Source: Bradyrhizobium diazoefficiens
GTDB taxonomy: Bacteria > Pseudomonadota > Alphaproteobacteria > Rhizobiales > Xanthobacteraceae
NCBI RefSeq assembly: GCF_018131015.1
Contig: NZ_JAFCJJ010000018.1
Location: 1-64,000 of the forward strand
Direction: 5' to 3'
DNA: 64,000 nucleotides
Below the pieces are notes generated by a model that was given only the letters and a program-made list of their open reading frames with translations, did not search any database and was not told the DNA's origin. Shown here in pieces: positions 1 to 7,578 of the stretch. Each line of letters starts with the position of its first letter. The stretch's first letter is position 1. The translations under genes and the position numbers were made by a program.

Positions 1-73
1 CCGCACATATGGATGCAAGCGATCCGATCAAATCTCTCAAAGCTCTTGTGCCACGGGGGCCGTCCACATATGG

Positions 74-93
74 GTCCCGGCCTTCGCCGGGAC
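74..93. repeat. Palindromic repeat fragment (MITE-family half)
   Basis: An 8-bp-arm hairpin (GTCCCGGC / GCCGGGAC) follows ATGGG and precedes GACGAC. This is the same terminal module as the complete 125-bp elements near 19.3 kb and 55.6 kb, so it is probably one end of a related interspersed element lying downstream of the first gene. Nothing else recognisable is seen in positions 1-125. Confidence 0.6.
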
Positions 94-125
94 GACAGCG
101 GTGTTTGTGGAGACGGTATCCCGTC

Positions 126-743
126 TCACATCGGCGGCGTGATGCCGTCGCGGCCGACGTTGACGCGGTTGGCTTCCAGCGTGCCGTCATCCTTCTTCAT
201 CGCGCCGAAGATGATGAGCTTTGCGCCCGGCTTGATCTCGGACTTGTCGCTGGCGACGAAAGTCACGATCGGCGTGCCCGGCGGCACTACGACCTTCTTC
301 TCGCCGTCCTTGTACTTGACCAGGATGTTCTGGCCGTCGGTGCCCTTCACGGTCTGCGCCACCGTGGCATTGGTCATGGTCGAGTTGGCGCGCGCATCCC
401 AGGGGCGAAAACCTTCGGCCGCGCCGCGCTGGTTCTCCGGGAAGATGTGCACCGCGATCGCCTTCTGGGTGCCGTCGGGCTCGGGCATGGCGGTGACGCC
501 GATATAGGAGCCTTCCTTGATCTCGGACAGCGAGGTCTTGACCACGGCGAAGACGGCGGCGTTGTCGGTCATGCGCACCTTCACGTCGCTGCCCTCGCGG
601 GTCTTGATGCCCAGCGTATTGCCGTCCACGCTCTCGATGCTGCCGCGGATGCGGACCGGGGGCGGCGCTTGCGCCACGGCGGCGTACGAGGTGAGCACGA
701 GCACGGCCGCGAGCAGGCCGGATTTCAAATTCGATGTCGGCAT
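126..743 (-). CDS. Secreted conserved hypothetical protein (tandem paralog A)
   Basis: A 205-aa protein of unknown function. The N-terminus has a basic start, a hydrophobic core and an Ala-X-Ala-like end at about residue 24, which fits a Sec signal peptide and a periplasmic location. The mature part looks all-beta: an early VRIRGSIESVDG block resembles the OB-like start of DUF5666-type proteins, and it ends ANRVNVGRDGITPPM. It is closely related over its whole length to the next gene upstream on the same strand, with which it shares the STMTNATVA and KYKDGEKKV blocks, so the two are a tandem duplication. The gap between them is only 14 bp, so they are probably co-transcribed. No catalytic motif is visible. 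Confidence 0.85.
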   Translation of the reverse strand: MPTSNLKSGLLAAVLVLTSYAAVAQAPPPVRIRGSIESVDGNTLGIKTREGSDVKVRMTDNAAVFAVVKTSLSEIKEGSYIGVTAMPEPDGTQKAIAVHIFPENQRGAAEGFRPWDARANSTMTNATVAQTVKGTDGQNILVKYKDGEKKVVVPPGTPIVTFVASDKSEIKPGAKLIIFGAMKKDDGTLEANRVNVGRDGITPPM

Positions 744-757
744 GGTCTGGTCCTCCC

Positions 758-1384
758 TTACATTGGCGGCGTCAGGCCGTCACGGCCGACGCTGACACGG
801 TTGGCTTCGAGCGAACCGTCCGGCAGCGGCCGGACGAAAGCGATGATTTTTGCGCCGGCCTTGAGCTCGGACTTCTCGCCGGGCACGTAAGTGACGACCG
901 GCGTGTCCGGGGAGACGAACACCTTCTTCTCGCCGTCCTTGTACTTGACCAGCAAGGTGTGCCCGTCATTGCCGACCACGCTCTCGGCGACGGTGGCATT
1001 GGTCATGGTGGAGTTCGGCTTCAGGTCAAAGGGCCGCGAGCCCTCGCCGGTGCCGCGCATGATCTCCGGGAACACATGCACCTCGACGGCGTTGTTGCCG
1101 CCATCCGGCCCCGGCACCGTGGTGGCGCCGACGAAGGAGCCGACCTTGATGTCGGCGAGCGATATCCTGGTGATGCCGGCCACCCGCACGTCGGAGGCGA
1201 TGTGCAGCCTGACATCCTCGCCGCTGCGCGACTTGACCTGCATCGTATCGCCATCGACGCTCTCGATCGTGCCGCGCACCCGGGTCGGCACCGGCGCCTT
1301 CTGCGCGAGCGCACAGAGCGTCGAGACGGCCACCATCGCGACGGCGACGAGCGGACGTGTAAAAGTTGCACGTTGGACAGGCAT
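758..1384 (-). CDS. Secreted conserved hypothetical protein (tandem paralog B)
   Basis: A 208-aa secreted protein, first gene of a two-gene tandem array. It has a predicted signal peptide (residues 1 to about 27, ending CALAQ). The mature region has VRGTIESVDGDTMQVKSRSG near the N-terminus, then STMTNATVAES, KYKDGEKKVFV and the terminal ANRVSVGRDGLTPPM. Identity with the downstream paralog is spread over the full length, so duplication rather than shared domain is the explanation. Function is unknown. The repeated GxIESVDGxT pattern suggests a small beta-barrel similar to DUF5666, but this is only resemblance. Confidence 0.85.
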   Translation of the reverse strand: MPVQRATFTRPLVAVAMVAVSTLCALAQKAPVPTRVRGTIESVDGDTMQVKSRSGEDVRLHIASDVRVAGITRISLADIKVGSFVGATTVPGPDGGNNAVEVHVFPEIMRGTGEGSRPFDLKPNSTMTNATVAESVVGNDGHTLLVKYKDGEKKVFVSPDTPVVTYVPGEKSELKAGAKIIAFVRPLPDGSLEANRVSVGRDGLTPPM

Positions 1385-1440
1385 GACGGTCTCCGGTTGT
1401 CCCCACGGACATAAAACTCCGGAGATCGAGCCCTATTCTC

Positions 1441-2274
1441 TCAAGTCTTTGTGAGATCGGCCTCGACCAGGGCGCGCAATTCGGCCGTGACCTCCGGCTT
1501 CTGGCCGAACCACAGCTCGAAGCCGCGCACGGCCTGGTGCAGCAGCATGCCGAGCCCGTCGGCGGTCTTCAGCCCGCGCGCTTGCGCCGCCGCCAGCAGC
1601 GGGGTCACCAGGGGGACATAGACGAGATCGGCGACGACGGCGGCTTGCGGCAGCCGCGCCACATCGACCTCGAGCGCGGGCTGGCCGTGCATGCCGAGCG
1701 AGGTCGTGTTCACGAGAAGTTTCGCGCCGGGCAGCACGTCGCTCACCCCATCCCATCCGATCGGGCGCACGCTCTCGCCGAACTGCTTTGCCAGCGCTTC
1801 GGCCCGCGCCAGCGTGCGGTTGGCAAGATGGATGCGCTTGATGCCGCGCTCGATCAGGCCGAACACGACCGCGCGCGCGGAACCGCCGGCGCCCAGCACC
1901 AGTGCCTCCTCGGCCCCGTCCCAGCCGGGCGCGCACGCCCCGAGATTGTTGATGAAACCCTCGACGTCGGTGTTGGTCGAGCGCAGCTCGCCGTCCTCGA
2001 ACCACAGGGTGTTGGCGGCGCCCACGGCCTTGGCGCGCGCGTCGGGCGCGGACAGCGCGAGCACGCCTTCCTTGTGCGGGATGGTCACGTTGGCGCCGAC
2101 GAAGCCGCGCAGCGACAGCCGCAGCACGAAGTCGCGCAAATCGTCGGGCGGCACCGCCTCGATGACATAGCCGCCTGCGATGCCGAGCGTGCGCAGCCAG
2201 TAGCGATGGATCAGCGGCGAGCGTGAATGCGCCGCCGGCCATCCGATCAGACAGGCTGCGGGAGCCTTGGTCAC
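1441..2274 (-). CDS. aroE: Shikimate dehydrogenase (NADP-dependent)
   Basis: Reduces 3-dehydroshikimate to shikimate in the cytoplasmic shikimate pathway for aromatic amino acids. The 277-aa length is normal. The substrate-binding N-terminal domain has HSRSPLIH (residues 16-23) and NVTIPHKEG with the catalytic Lys. The NADP domain has GAGGSARAV. NTLW and STNTDVEGF supply further substrate contacts. The GTG start at 2274 is chosen because AAGGAAGG lies just upstream; longer in-frame extensions have no such site and read as GC-rich noise. The gene is followed by 56 bp and the two secreted paralogs. Confidence 0.95.
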   Translation of the reverse strand: MTKAPAACLIGWPAAHSRSPLIHRYWLRTLGIAGGYVIEAVPPDDLRDFVLRLSLRGFVGANVTIPHKEGVLALSAPDARAKAVGAANTLWFEDGELRSTNTDVEGFINNLGACAPGWDGAEEALVLGAGGSARAVVFGLIERGIKRIHLANRTLARAEALAKQFGESVRPIGWDGVSDVLPGAKLLVNTTSLGMHGQPALEVDVARLPQAAVVADLVYVPLVTPLLAAAQARGLKTADGLGMLLHQAVRGFELWFGQKPEVTAELRALVEADLTKT

Positions 2275-2356
2275 GGAAATCCTTCCTTCGGATCGTCTCA
2301 AAGGCCGATCCATTTCGCGTCCCGCCGGCCCTGTCAAGCGCGGGGCCGGACCGCCG

Positions 2357-4111
2357 CTAGCCCGGGCTCGCCTCGTCGGCCGCGGACTGCGCCGCGCCGC
2401 CCTTGATGTCGGCGACCGCGCGCGCGATGGTCTCGCGGTAGCGGGCGCGCGGCGGGCTGACGCCATGGGTCAGCAGCGCGCGGCGGACCGTGGGCGAGGC
2501 CCCCGTGATGAACAGCCGGACGCCCTGGCGGTGGGCCTTGGCGGCGACCCGGCCGAGCACGTTCGCCGCCGTCGAATCCAGGAACGGCACCGCGGCGAAA
2601 TCGACGACCAGGCCCTTGCGCTTGCCGCCGATGCCGTCGAGCACGCCGCCGATCGCGGACGCCGCGCCGAAGAAGAACGCGCCGGTGATGCGGTAGACCA
2701 GCACGTCGCGATCGACCGCGAGCGCGGGATCGTAGGGAACGCGCTCGCCATTGCCGTCGTCGGGACGGTCGGCCGCGACCAGCGGCGGACGCTCCTCGAT
2801 GCCGGTCATCTCCGCCATGCGGTGGATGAACAGCACCGCGCCGAGCGCGAAGCCGACCAGAATGCCTTCGGTCAGGTCGCGGAAGATCGTGAGCAGGAAG
2901 GTCGCGAGCAGCACCACGGCGTCGCCCCAGGACGAGCGCAGCAGGATGGCGAATTCACGCTTCTCCCCCATGGTCCAGGCCACCACCACGAGCACGGCGG
3001 CCAGCGATGCGAGCGGAATGTAGCTTGCGAGTGGCGCTGCGATCAGCATGAACAGCAGCAGGAAGGCCGCATGCAGCATGCCCGCCAGCGGCCCGCGCGC
3101 GCCGGCGCGGATATTGGTCGCGGTGCGCGCGATCAGGCCGGTGACGCAGATGCCGCCGAACAGCGCCGAGCCGATATTGGCCGCGCCCTGCGCCACCAGC
3201 TCGCAATTGGAGCGGTGCCGGCGCCCGGTCATGCCGTCGGCCACCACCGCCGAGAGCAGGGACTCGATCGCTGCGAGCAGAGCGAAGGCGATCGCATCGG
3301 GCAGCACGGCCTGGACCTTCGCAAGCGAGAACGCCGGCAAGGCCGGCGACGGCAATTCGCGCGGAATGCCGCCGAAGCGCGACCCGATGGTCTCGACCGG
3401 CAGCGACAGCACGGCGCTCGCGACCGCCGCAAGCGCCACCGCGATCAGGATGCCCGGCCAGGACGGCCGCAAGCGCCGCAAGCCCGCGATGATGGCGATG
3501 CTGACGATGGCGACCGCAAGCGCCGAGGGATTGACGGTGGAAAGGCCGCCGGCAAGTGCCGCGAGCTTCGGGATGAATTCGCTGGGCTCCTTCCCGGAAA
3601 GCGTGATGCCGGCGAGATCGCGGAGCTGGCTGGCGAGGATGATCACGGCGATGCCCGCGGTGAAGCCGACCGTCACCGGATAGGGAATGAACTTGATGTA
3701 GGTGCCGACGCGCAGGCAGCCCGCGGCGACCAGGACGAAGCCCGCCATCATGGTCGCGAGGATGACCCCGTCGACGCCATGCCGCTCCGCGGTGGCCGCG
3801 ACCAGCACGATGAAGGCGCCCGCCGGCCCGCCGATCTGGAACCGGCTGCCGCCGAGCAGCGACACGATGAAGCCGCCGACGACGGCGGTGTAGAGCCCGC
3901 GATCGGGCGTCACGCCCGAGGCGATCGCGATCGCCATCGACAGCGGCAGCGCCACGATTGCGACGCTGAGGCCGGCGAAGACATCGGCGCGGAAATCCGC
4001 AAGGCCATAGCCCTCACGCCAGACGGTGACGAGTTTTGGCAAATACAGCTCGGCAAAGGTCGGCTGGCGCAGCCGCTGCAGCCGGCTCACATGATCGCTT
4101 GCGATGCTCAT
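2357..4111 (-). CDS. SulP family anion transporter with STAS domain
   Basis: A 584-aa inner-membrane protein of the SLC26/SulP family. Its N-terminal 30 residues are cytoplasmic, followed by roughly 12 hydrophobic segments. The first carries AGLSVAIVALPLSMAIAIASG, and then GGPAGAF lies in the region typical of the SulP substrate site. The C-terminus (about 450-560) is a STAS domain (VVDFAAVPFLDSTAANVL), the usual cytoplasmic regulatory module. Substrate cannot be told from sequence: sulfate, bicarbonate, or dicarboxylates are all known in the family. A small HTH gene lies 90 bp upstream on the same strand and may regulate it. Confidence 0.9.
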   Translation of the reverse strand: MSIASDHVSRLQRLRQPTFAELYLPKLVTVWREGYGLADFRADVFAGLSVAIVALPLSMAIAIASGVTPDRGLYTAVVGGFIVSLLGGSRFQIGGPAGAFIVLVAATAERHGVDGVILATMMAGFVLVAAGCLRVGTYIKFIPYPVTVGFTAGIAVIILASQLRDLAGITLSGKEPSEFIPKLAALAGGLSTVNPSALAVAIVSIAIIAGLRRLRPSWPGILIAVALAAVASAVLSLPVETIGSRFGGIPRELPSPALPAFSLAKVQAVLPDAIAFALLAAIESLLSAVVADGMTGRRHRSNCELVAQGAANIGSALFGGICVTGLIARTATNIRAGARGPLAGMLHAAFLLLFMLIAAPLASYIPLASLAAVLVVVAWTMGEKREFAILLRSSWGDAVVLLATFLLTIFRDLTEGILVGFALGAVLFIHRMAEMTGIEERPPLVAADRPDDGNGERVPYDPALAVDRDVLVYRITGAFFFGAASAIGGVLDGIGGKRKGLVVDFAAVPFLDSTAANVLGRVAAKAHRQGVRLFITGASPTVRRALLTHGVSPPRARYRETIARAVADIKGGAAQSAADEASPG

Positions 4112-4201
4112 GCCCCACGGTGCTCCGAAGCATCGCGCTGGCCCGCGCTTTCGCGTGCGCGACGATGCGTTAGTCCATCCCGGGCACGACCGGCTCTGCG
4201 A

Positions 4202-4474
4202 TCATGCCCCCACCCTGCGCGGCGACCCCGGCTCCTTCAGGCGAACGCCGCGCCCGCCGCTGTCGCTGCGCGCCTGCTCGCCGATCAACTCGACGCCGGC
4301 CCGGTCGAACGCCTCGACCACCTTGATCAAGGTCTCGACCACGCCACGCACGTTGCCGGTCGAGCCTTCCATGCGCTGGATGGTCGGCAGCGAAACGCCG
4401 GCGAGCTCGGCCAGGGTTTTCTGGTCGATGCCGAGCAGCGCGCGGGCGGCCCGCATCTGGAACGACGTGATCAC
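4202..4474 (-). CDS. Small XRE-type helix-turn-helix regulator
   Basis: A 90-aa DNA-binding protein. Residues about 7-60 form a Cro/C1-type HTH (ARALLGIDQKTLAELAGVS...IQRMEGS), followed by VVETLIKVVEAFDRAGVELI, a typical second half of these short regulators. The tail is basic. The start is GTG at 4474, preceded by GAGG with 5-nt spacing; an ATG at 4456 is possible but would cut the first helix. It sits 90 bp upstream of the SulP transporter on the same strand. A perfect AT-rich palindrome lies about 50-70 bp upstream, which suggests autoregulation. Effector unknown. Confidence 0.85.
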   Translation of the reverse strand: MITSFQMRAARALLGIDQKTLAELAGVSLPTIQRMEGSTGNVRGVVETLIKVVEAFDRAGVELIGEQARSDSGGRGVRLKEPGSPRRVGA

Positions 4475-4522
4475 CTTGGCCTCACGTATCAGCGATTATA
4501 AGTGATGATTTATACATATACA

Positions 4523-4541
4523 ATGATGTAAAATACATCAT
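4523..4541. promoter_or_regulatory. Palindromic operator candidate upstream of HTH gene
   Basis: ATGATGTA-AAA-TACATCAT is a perfect 8-bp-arm palindrome in an AT-rich island of an otherwise GC-rich sequence. A second imperfect copy (GATGATTTATACATAT) lies next to it at about 4504-4519. The size and symmetry fit a dimeric XRE-type repressor, and the downstream gene encodes one. Binding itself is inferred. Confidence 0.6.
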
Positions 4542-4636
4542 ATCGCTGCGAACGCAAGCCCTCCCCGCCAATGACGCGTGTGGAAAGAGCGCGGTCGACA
4601 TGAAACGCCGCACGCGTGGAAGCGCCCCTCACCCCA

Positions 4637-4665
4637 CCCTCTCCCCGCGAAGAGCGGGGAGAGGG
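4637..4665. repeat. Interspersed palindrome, CCCTCTCCCCGC family
   Basis: A perfect 12-bp stem (CCCTCTCCCCGC / GCGGGGAGAGGG) with a GAAGA loop, flanked by CCCTCACCCCA. The same motif recurs at about 22.1, 24.2 and 41.2 kb. This copy lies just downstream of the EF-G-like gene on the minus strand. Confidence 0.8.
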
Positions 4666-4703
4666 TGCGAGAGGGTGGTGCGCACCTTACTGCACGAAGC
4701 CCG

Positions 4704-6752
4704 TCACGCCGCGTGCTGGTGCGCGGCGATGATCTGGTCGGCGGCGCGGCCGGTCACCTCGGCCATGTGGTCGAACTGGCGGGTAAAACTTCCGGCGCCG
4801 GCGGTGGCCGAGCGCAGCTCCACGATCAGCTCGCCGATCTCCGCTTCCGGCATCATGGCGCGGACGCAGTCCCATCCGGTCCAGCCCTCGCGGGTGTCGA
4901 AGCCGAGGATCTGCCCGCGCCGCGCCGACAGGATCGCGTTGATCTTGGCGGTGGCATCGGTCGGGCAGACGATCTCGACCACGTGGATCGGCTCCAGCAG
5001 CACCGGCTGGCATTGCGGCAGGCCCTCGCTGAGCCCGACGCGCGCCGCCGTGCGGAAGGCGAGGTCGGAGGAATCGACGCTGTGATAGGAGCCGTCGGTC
5101 AGCGTCACCTGCAAATCGGTGACGGGGAAGCCGAGCGGGCCGCGCGTCAAGCCGTCGACGACACCTTCCTCCACCGCAGGGATGTAGTTGCGCGGCACTG
5201 CGCCGCCGACCACCTTCTCGGTGAACTTGAAGCCGTCGCCGCGCGGCAGCGGCTTGATGTCGAGCACGACGTCGCCGAACTGGCCGTGGCCGCCGGACTG
5301 CTTCTTGTGGCGGCCGCGCTGGGTGATCGGCTTGCGGATGGTCTCCTGGTAACCGATCCCGGGCGGATGCGACTCGATCTTGACGCCGAAGCGGTCACGC
5401 AGCCGCTCGCTGGCGACGCGCAGATGCATCTCGCCCTGGCCCCACAGCACGGTGTCGTGGGTTTTTGCGTTCTGCACCACCATGAGCGAGGGATCCTCCT
5501 CATGCAGCCGCGTCAGCGCCTGGCCGAGCTTGACGTCGTCCTTGCGGTCGGTGGCCGCGACCGAGATCGCGAGCACCGGCGGCGTCGGCTCCCCGGTCAC
5601 CAGCGCGGCCGGCTGGGTCTTTCCGCTTCCGACGGTGTCGCCGGTCCTGACCGGATCGAGCTTGGCGAGCGCCACCGTGTCGCCGGCCTCGGCCGCGGCA
5701 CGCTTGGTGTCATAGGCGCCGTTGACGGCGAGGATGCCCGAGATGCGCCCCGCGCCGCCGAAGGAGGATTGCAGGGTGGCGCCGTCCTCGAGATGGCCGG
5801 CGAGCAGCCGCGTCAGCGACAGTTTTCCGCCGTGCTGCGAATGCAGCGTCTTGAAGACGTAGCCGAGCGCGTCCTTGCCCTCGCCCGCACCGAGGCGCTT
5901 GGCGGTCTCGGCAATTCCGGGCGCCTCGTGGCGCAGCGCCTTCATCAGCCGCAGCACGCCGTTCTCGCGCGATGCGGCCCCCAACAGCACCGGGCAGATC
6001 AGCCCCTCGCGCAATTCGCGGGCGAGGTCGTCGAACACGGCATCGCGCGGCGGCTGGATGTCCTCGAGCAACTGCTCCATCAGCGCATCGTCGTGGTCGG
6101 CGAGCTTCTCCAGCATCGAGAAGCGGGCCTCCTTCTCGCGGTCGAGGTCGCTGCCTTCGAGCGCGATCACCTCGGAGGCCTTGTGCTCGCGATAGATGAA
6201 GGCGCGCTCCAGCGCGAGATCGACGAAGCCCTCGATCAGCTCGCCCCTCCAGATCGGAATCTGGCGCAGCACCAGCGGCACGCGCGAGGCGGGCTGCAGC
6301 ATCGCGAGCGTCTCGCGGATGCGCTGGCTGGCGCGATCGATCTTGTTGAGAAACAGGAAACGCGGGATCTTCAGCTCCTCCAGCTCGCGCAGGATGATCT
6401 GAAGCTGCGGCAGCTTCTTCTCGTCGGCCTCGCAGACCACGACCGCGGCATCGACCGCGGGCAACGCGGCGCGCATGTCGTTGGCAAACTCGACGGATCC
6501 GGGACAATCGAGAAAGGTGTAGCTGTCGCCCATGAAACTTGTGGTGGCGGCAGTGAGCCCGACGGTCATCTTGTGATGGCGGGCCTCGGGAGTGGCGTCG
6601 CCGACGGAGGTTCCGGCATCGACGCTGCCGGCGCGGGGGATTGCGCCCGTTCGCGCCAGGATCGCTTCGAGAAGTGTGGTTTTACCGCTTTGGAAAGGGC
6701 CCACCAGCGCGATGCACCGTGGACCTCGGGGACTTCTGACGTCTTGTCCCAT
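4704..6752 (-). CDS. Elongation factor G-like GTPase
   Basis: A 682-aa EF-G paralog with the full five-domain layout: G domain, domain II, and EF-G domains III-V (C-terminal part includes PIHVVEIVCPTD and RRGQILGFDTREGW). The P-loop is GPFQSGKTT (18-26), G3 is DCPG (82-85) and G4 is NKID (136-139). The residue after DCPG is Ser86, where canonical EF-G has the catalytic His of DTPGH, so GTP hydrolysis is probably slow or differently triggered. This is the EFG-like class found beside the housekeeping fusA in many Rhizobiales and actinobacteria; its cellular role is not established. The start is fixed by AAGGAGG seven bases before ATG 6752. Confidence 0.9.
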   Translation of the reverse strand: MGQDVRSPRGPRCIALVGPFQSGKTTLLEAILARTGAIPRAGSVDAGTSVGDATPEARHHKMTVGLTAATTSFMGDSYTFLDCPGSVEFANDMRAALPAVDAAVVVCEADEKKLPQLQIILRELEELKIPRFLFLNKIDRASQRIRETLAMLQPASRVPLVLRQIPIWRGELIEGFVDLALERAFIYREHKASEVIALEGSDLDREKEARFSMLEKLADHDDALMEQLLEDIQPPRDAVFDDLARELREGLICPVLLGAASRENGVLRLMKALRHEAPGIAETAKRLGAGEGKDALGYVFKTLHSQHGGKLSLTRLLAGHLEDGATLQSSFGGAGRISGILAVNGAYDTKRAAAEAGDTVALAKLDPVRTGDTVGSGKTQPAALVTGEPTPPVLAISVAATDRKDDVKLGQALTRLHEEDPSLMVVQNAKTHDTVLWGQGEMHLRVASERLRDRFGVKIESHPPGIGYQETIRKPITQRGRHKKQSGGHGQFGDVVLDIKPLPRGDGFKFTEKVVGGAVPRNYIPAVEEGVVDGLTRGPLGFPVTDLQVTLTDGSYHSVDSSDLAFRTAARVGLSEGLPQCQPVLLEPIHVVEIVCPTDATAKINAILSARRGQILGFDTREGWTGWDCVRAMMPEAEIGELIVELRSATAGAGSFTRQFDHMAEVTGRAADQIIAAHQHAA

Positions 6753-6892
6753 TTCGCCGCCTCCTTGGTTGGAGCTCGGCCCATGATTGGGTCGGCAAAC
6801 CGCGATGCTCTGCCCGTCCCCGAGATTTGGCAAGCGTCAAACGTCGCTGCGGTGCGTCGTCAGTTCGACCAAGGCTTAAGCGATGGGTGTTC

Positions 6893-6917
6893 CACCTCTC
6901 TTCGGCGGGGAGAGGTG
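6893..6917. repeat. Short inverted repeat between DUF992 and EF-G-like genes
   Basis: CACCTCTC and GAGAGGTG form perfect 8-bp arms around a 9-nt loop. It could end transcription of the DUF992 gene or be a worn copy of the CCCTCTCCCC family; there is no T-run on the minus strand. Confidence 0.4.
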
Positions 6918-6942
6918 AAGCAACACCTGCGCTGGCGCGCGC

Positions 6943-7422
6943 TTACCGACCCGGCCGGAGTTCCAGGCTCTCGAGGCCGGCGGCGACGTTGAGGCCGACC
7001 TGGCCCTGCACGCTGAGCGGCTGAAGCGCGATCGAATTGTTGGAGCCGCCGACCAGCACATTGCCGCCGAGGCCGACACCGACCGAGGCGCTGCCATGCG
7101 CGCCGGCATAATCGCCGGAGAGATCGCCGGGGCCGAGGCGCTCGACCGGCGCGAACACGCCCCAGGCCAGCGCCGTCTCCTGGGTGATGCCGATGTCGAG
7201 GCCGACCTTGCGGATCGTCGCGACATAGCGGTCCTCGGGCAGACCCTCGGCGCGCAGCACGCAGCCGAGATTGGTCACCGATCCCACGATGAAGCCGATG
7301 CTGGCGCCGCCGCGGCATTCGAGCACGCCGACCCGCACCATGCGCTGCTGCGCGCCGCTTTCTGCGACGGAGACCACGAGGCTCGCAGCGGCAAGCCCGG
7401 CGAGGAGGAATGAGCGGCGCAT
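6943..7422 (-). CDS. DUF992 domain secreted protein
   Basis: A 159-aa protein with a signal peptide (about 1-24, SVAESGAQ) and a mature DUF992 domain: VRVGVLECRGGASIGFIVGSVTNLGCVL holds the two conserved cysteines, followed by YVATIRKVGLDIGIT and a Gly-rich beta region. DUF992 proteins are short periplasmic or outer-surface proteins widespread in Rhizobiales, with no known biochemical role. The two Cys probably form a disulfide. The gene stands alone on the minus strand. Confidence 0.88.
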   Translation of the reverse strand: MRRSFLLAGLAAASLVVSVAESGAQQRMVRVGVLECRGGASIGFIVGSVTNLGCVLRAEGLPEDRYVATIRKVGLDIGITQETALAWGVFAPVERLGPGDLSGDYAGAHGSASVGVGLGGNVLVGGSNNSIALQPLSVQGQVGLNVAAGLESLELRPGR

Positions 7423-7532
7423 GAGAAATATCTCCGGCTATGAAAGTGATGCGGGCTGGGAAGCGCTTTGCGATCGACGCGCCGTTCTATGCCACAACAG
7501 TCCCGCGCGTGCCAGATCGCACGCGGCAATAA

Positions 7533-7557
7533 AAAGGCCCGCCTGAGGCGGGCCTTT
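7533..7557 (-). terminator. Intrinsic terminator after aspartate aminotransferase
   Basis: Perfect 11-bp arms AAAGGCCCGCC / GGCGGGCCTTT around a 3-nt loop. Read on the minus strand the hairpin is followed by TTTTTAT, a standard rho-independent terminator, 22 bp past the stop codon of the aminotransferase. Confidence 0.93.
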
Positions 7558-7578
7558 AGACGTTGTTTCCGACAAGCC

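Noticed and set aside
2267..4501. Plus-strand 744-codon open frame opposite sulP
   Set aside because: Its translation is rich in Arg, Asp, Gly and His without domains, the typical antisense shadow of a GC-rich gene; the minus strand encodes a clear SulP transporter.
4578..6992. Plus-strand 804-codon open frame opposite the EF-G-like gene
   Set aside because: Antisense shadow with no recognisable motif; the minus-strand GTPase motifs are decisive.
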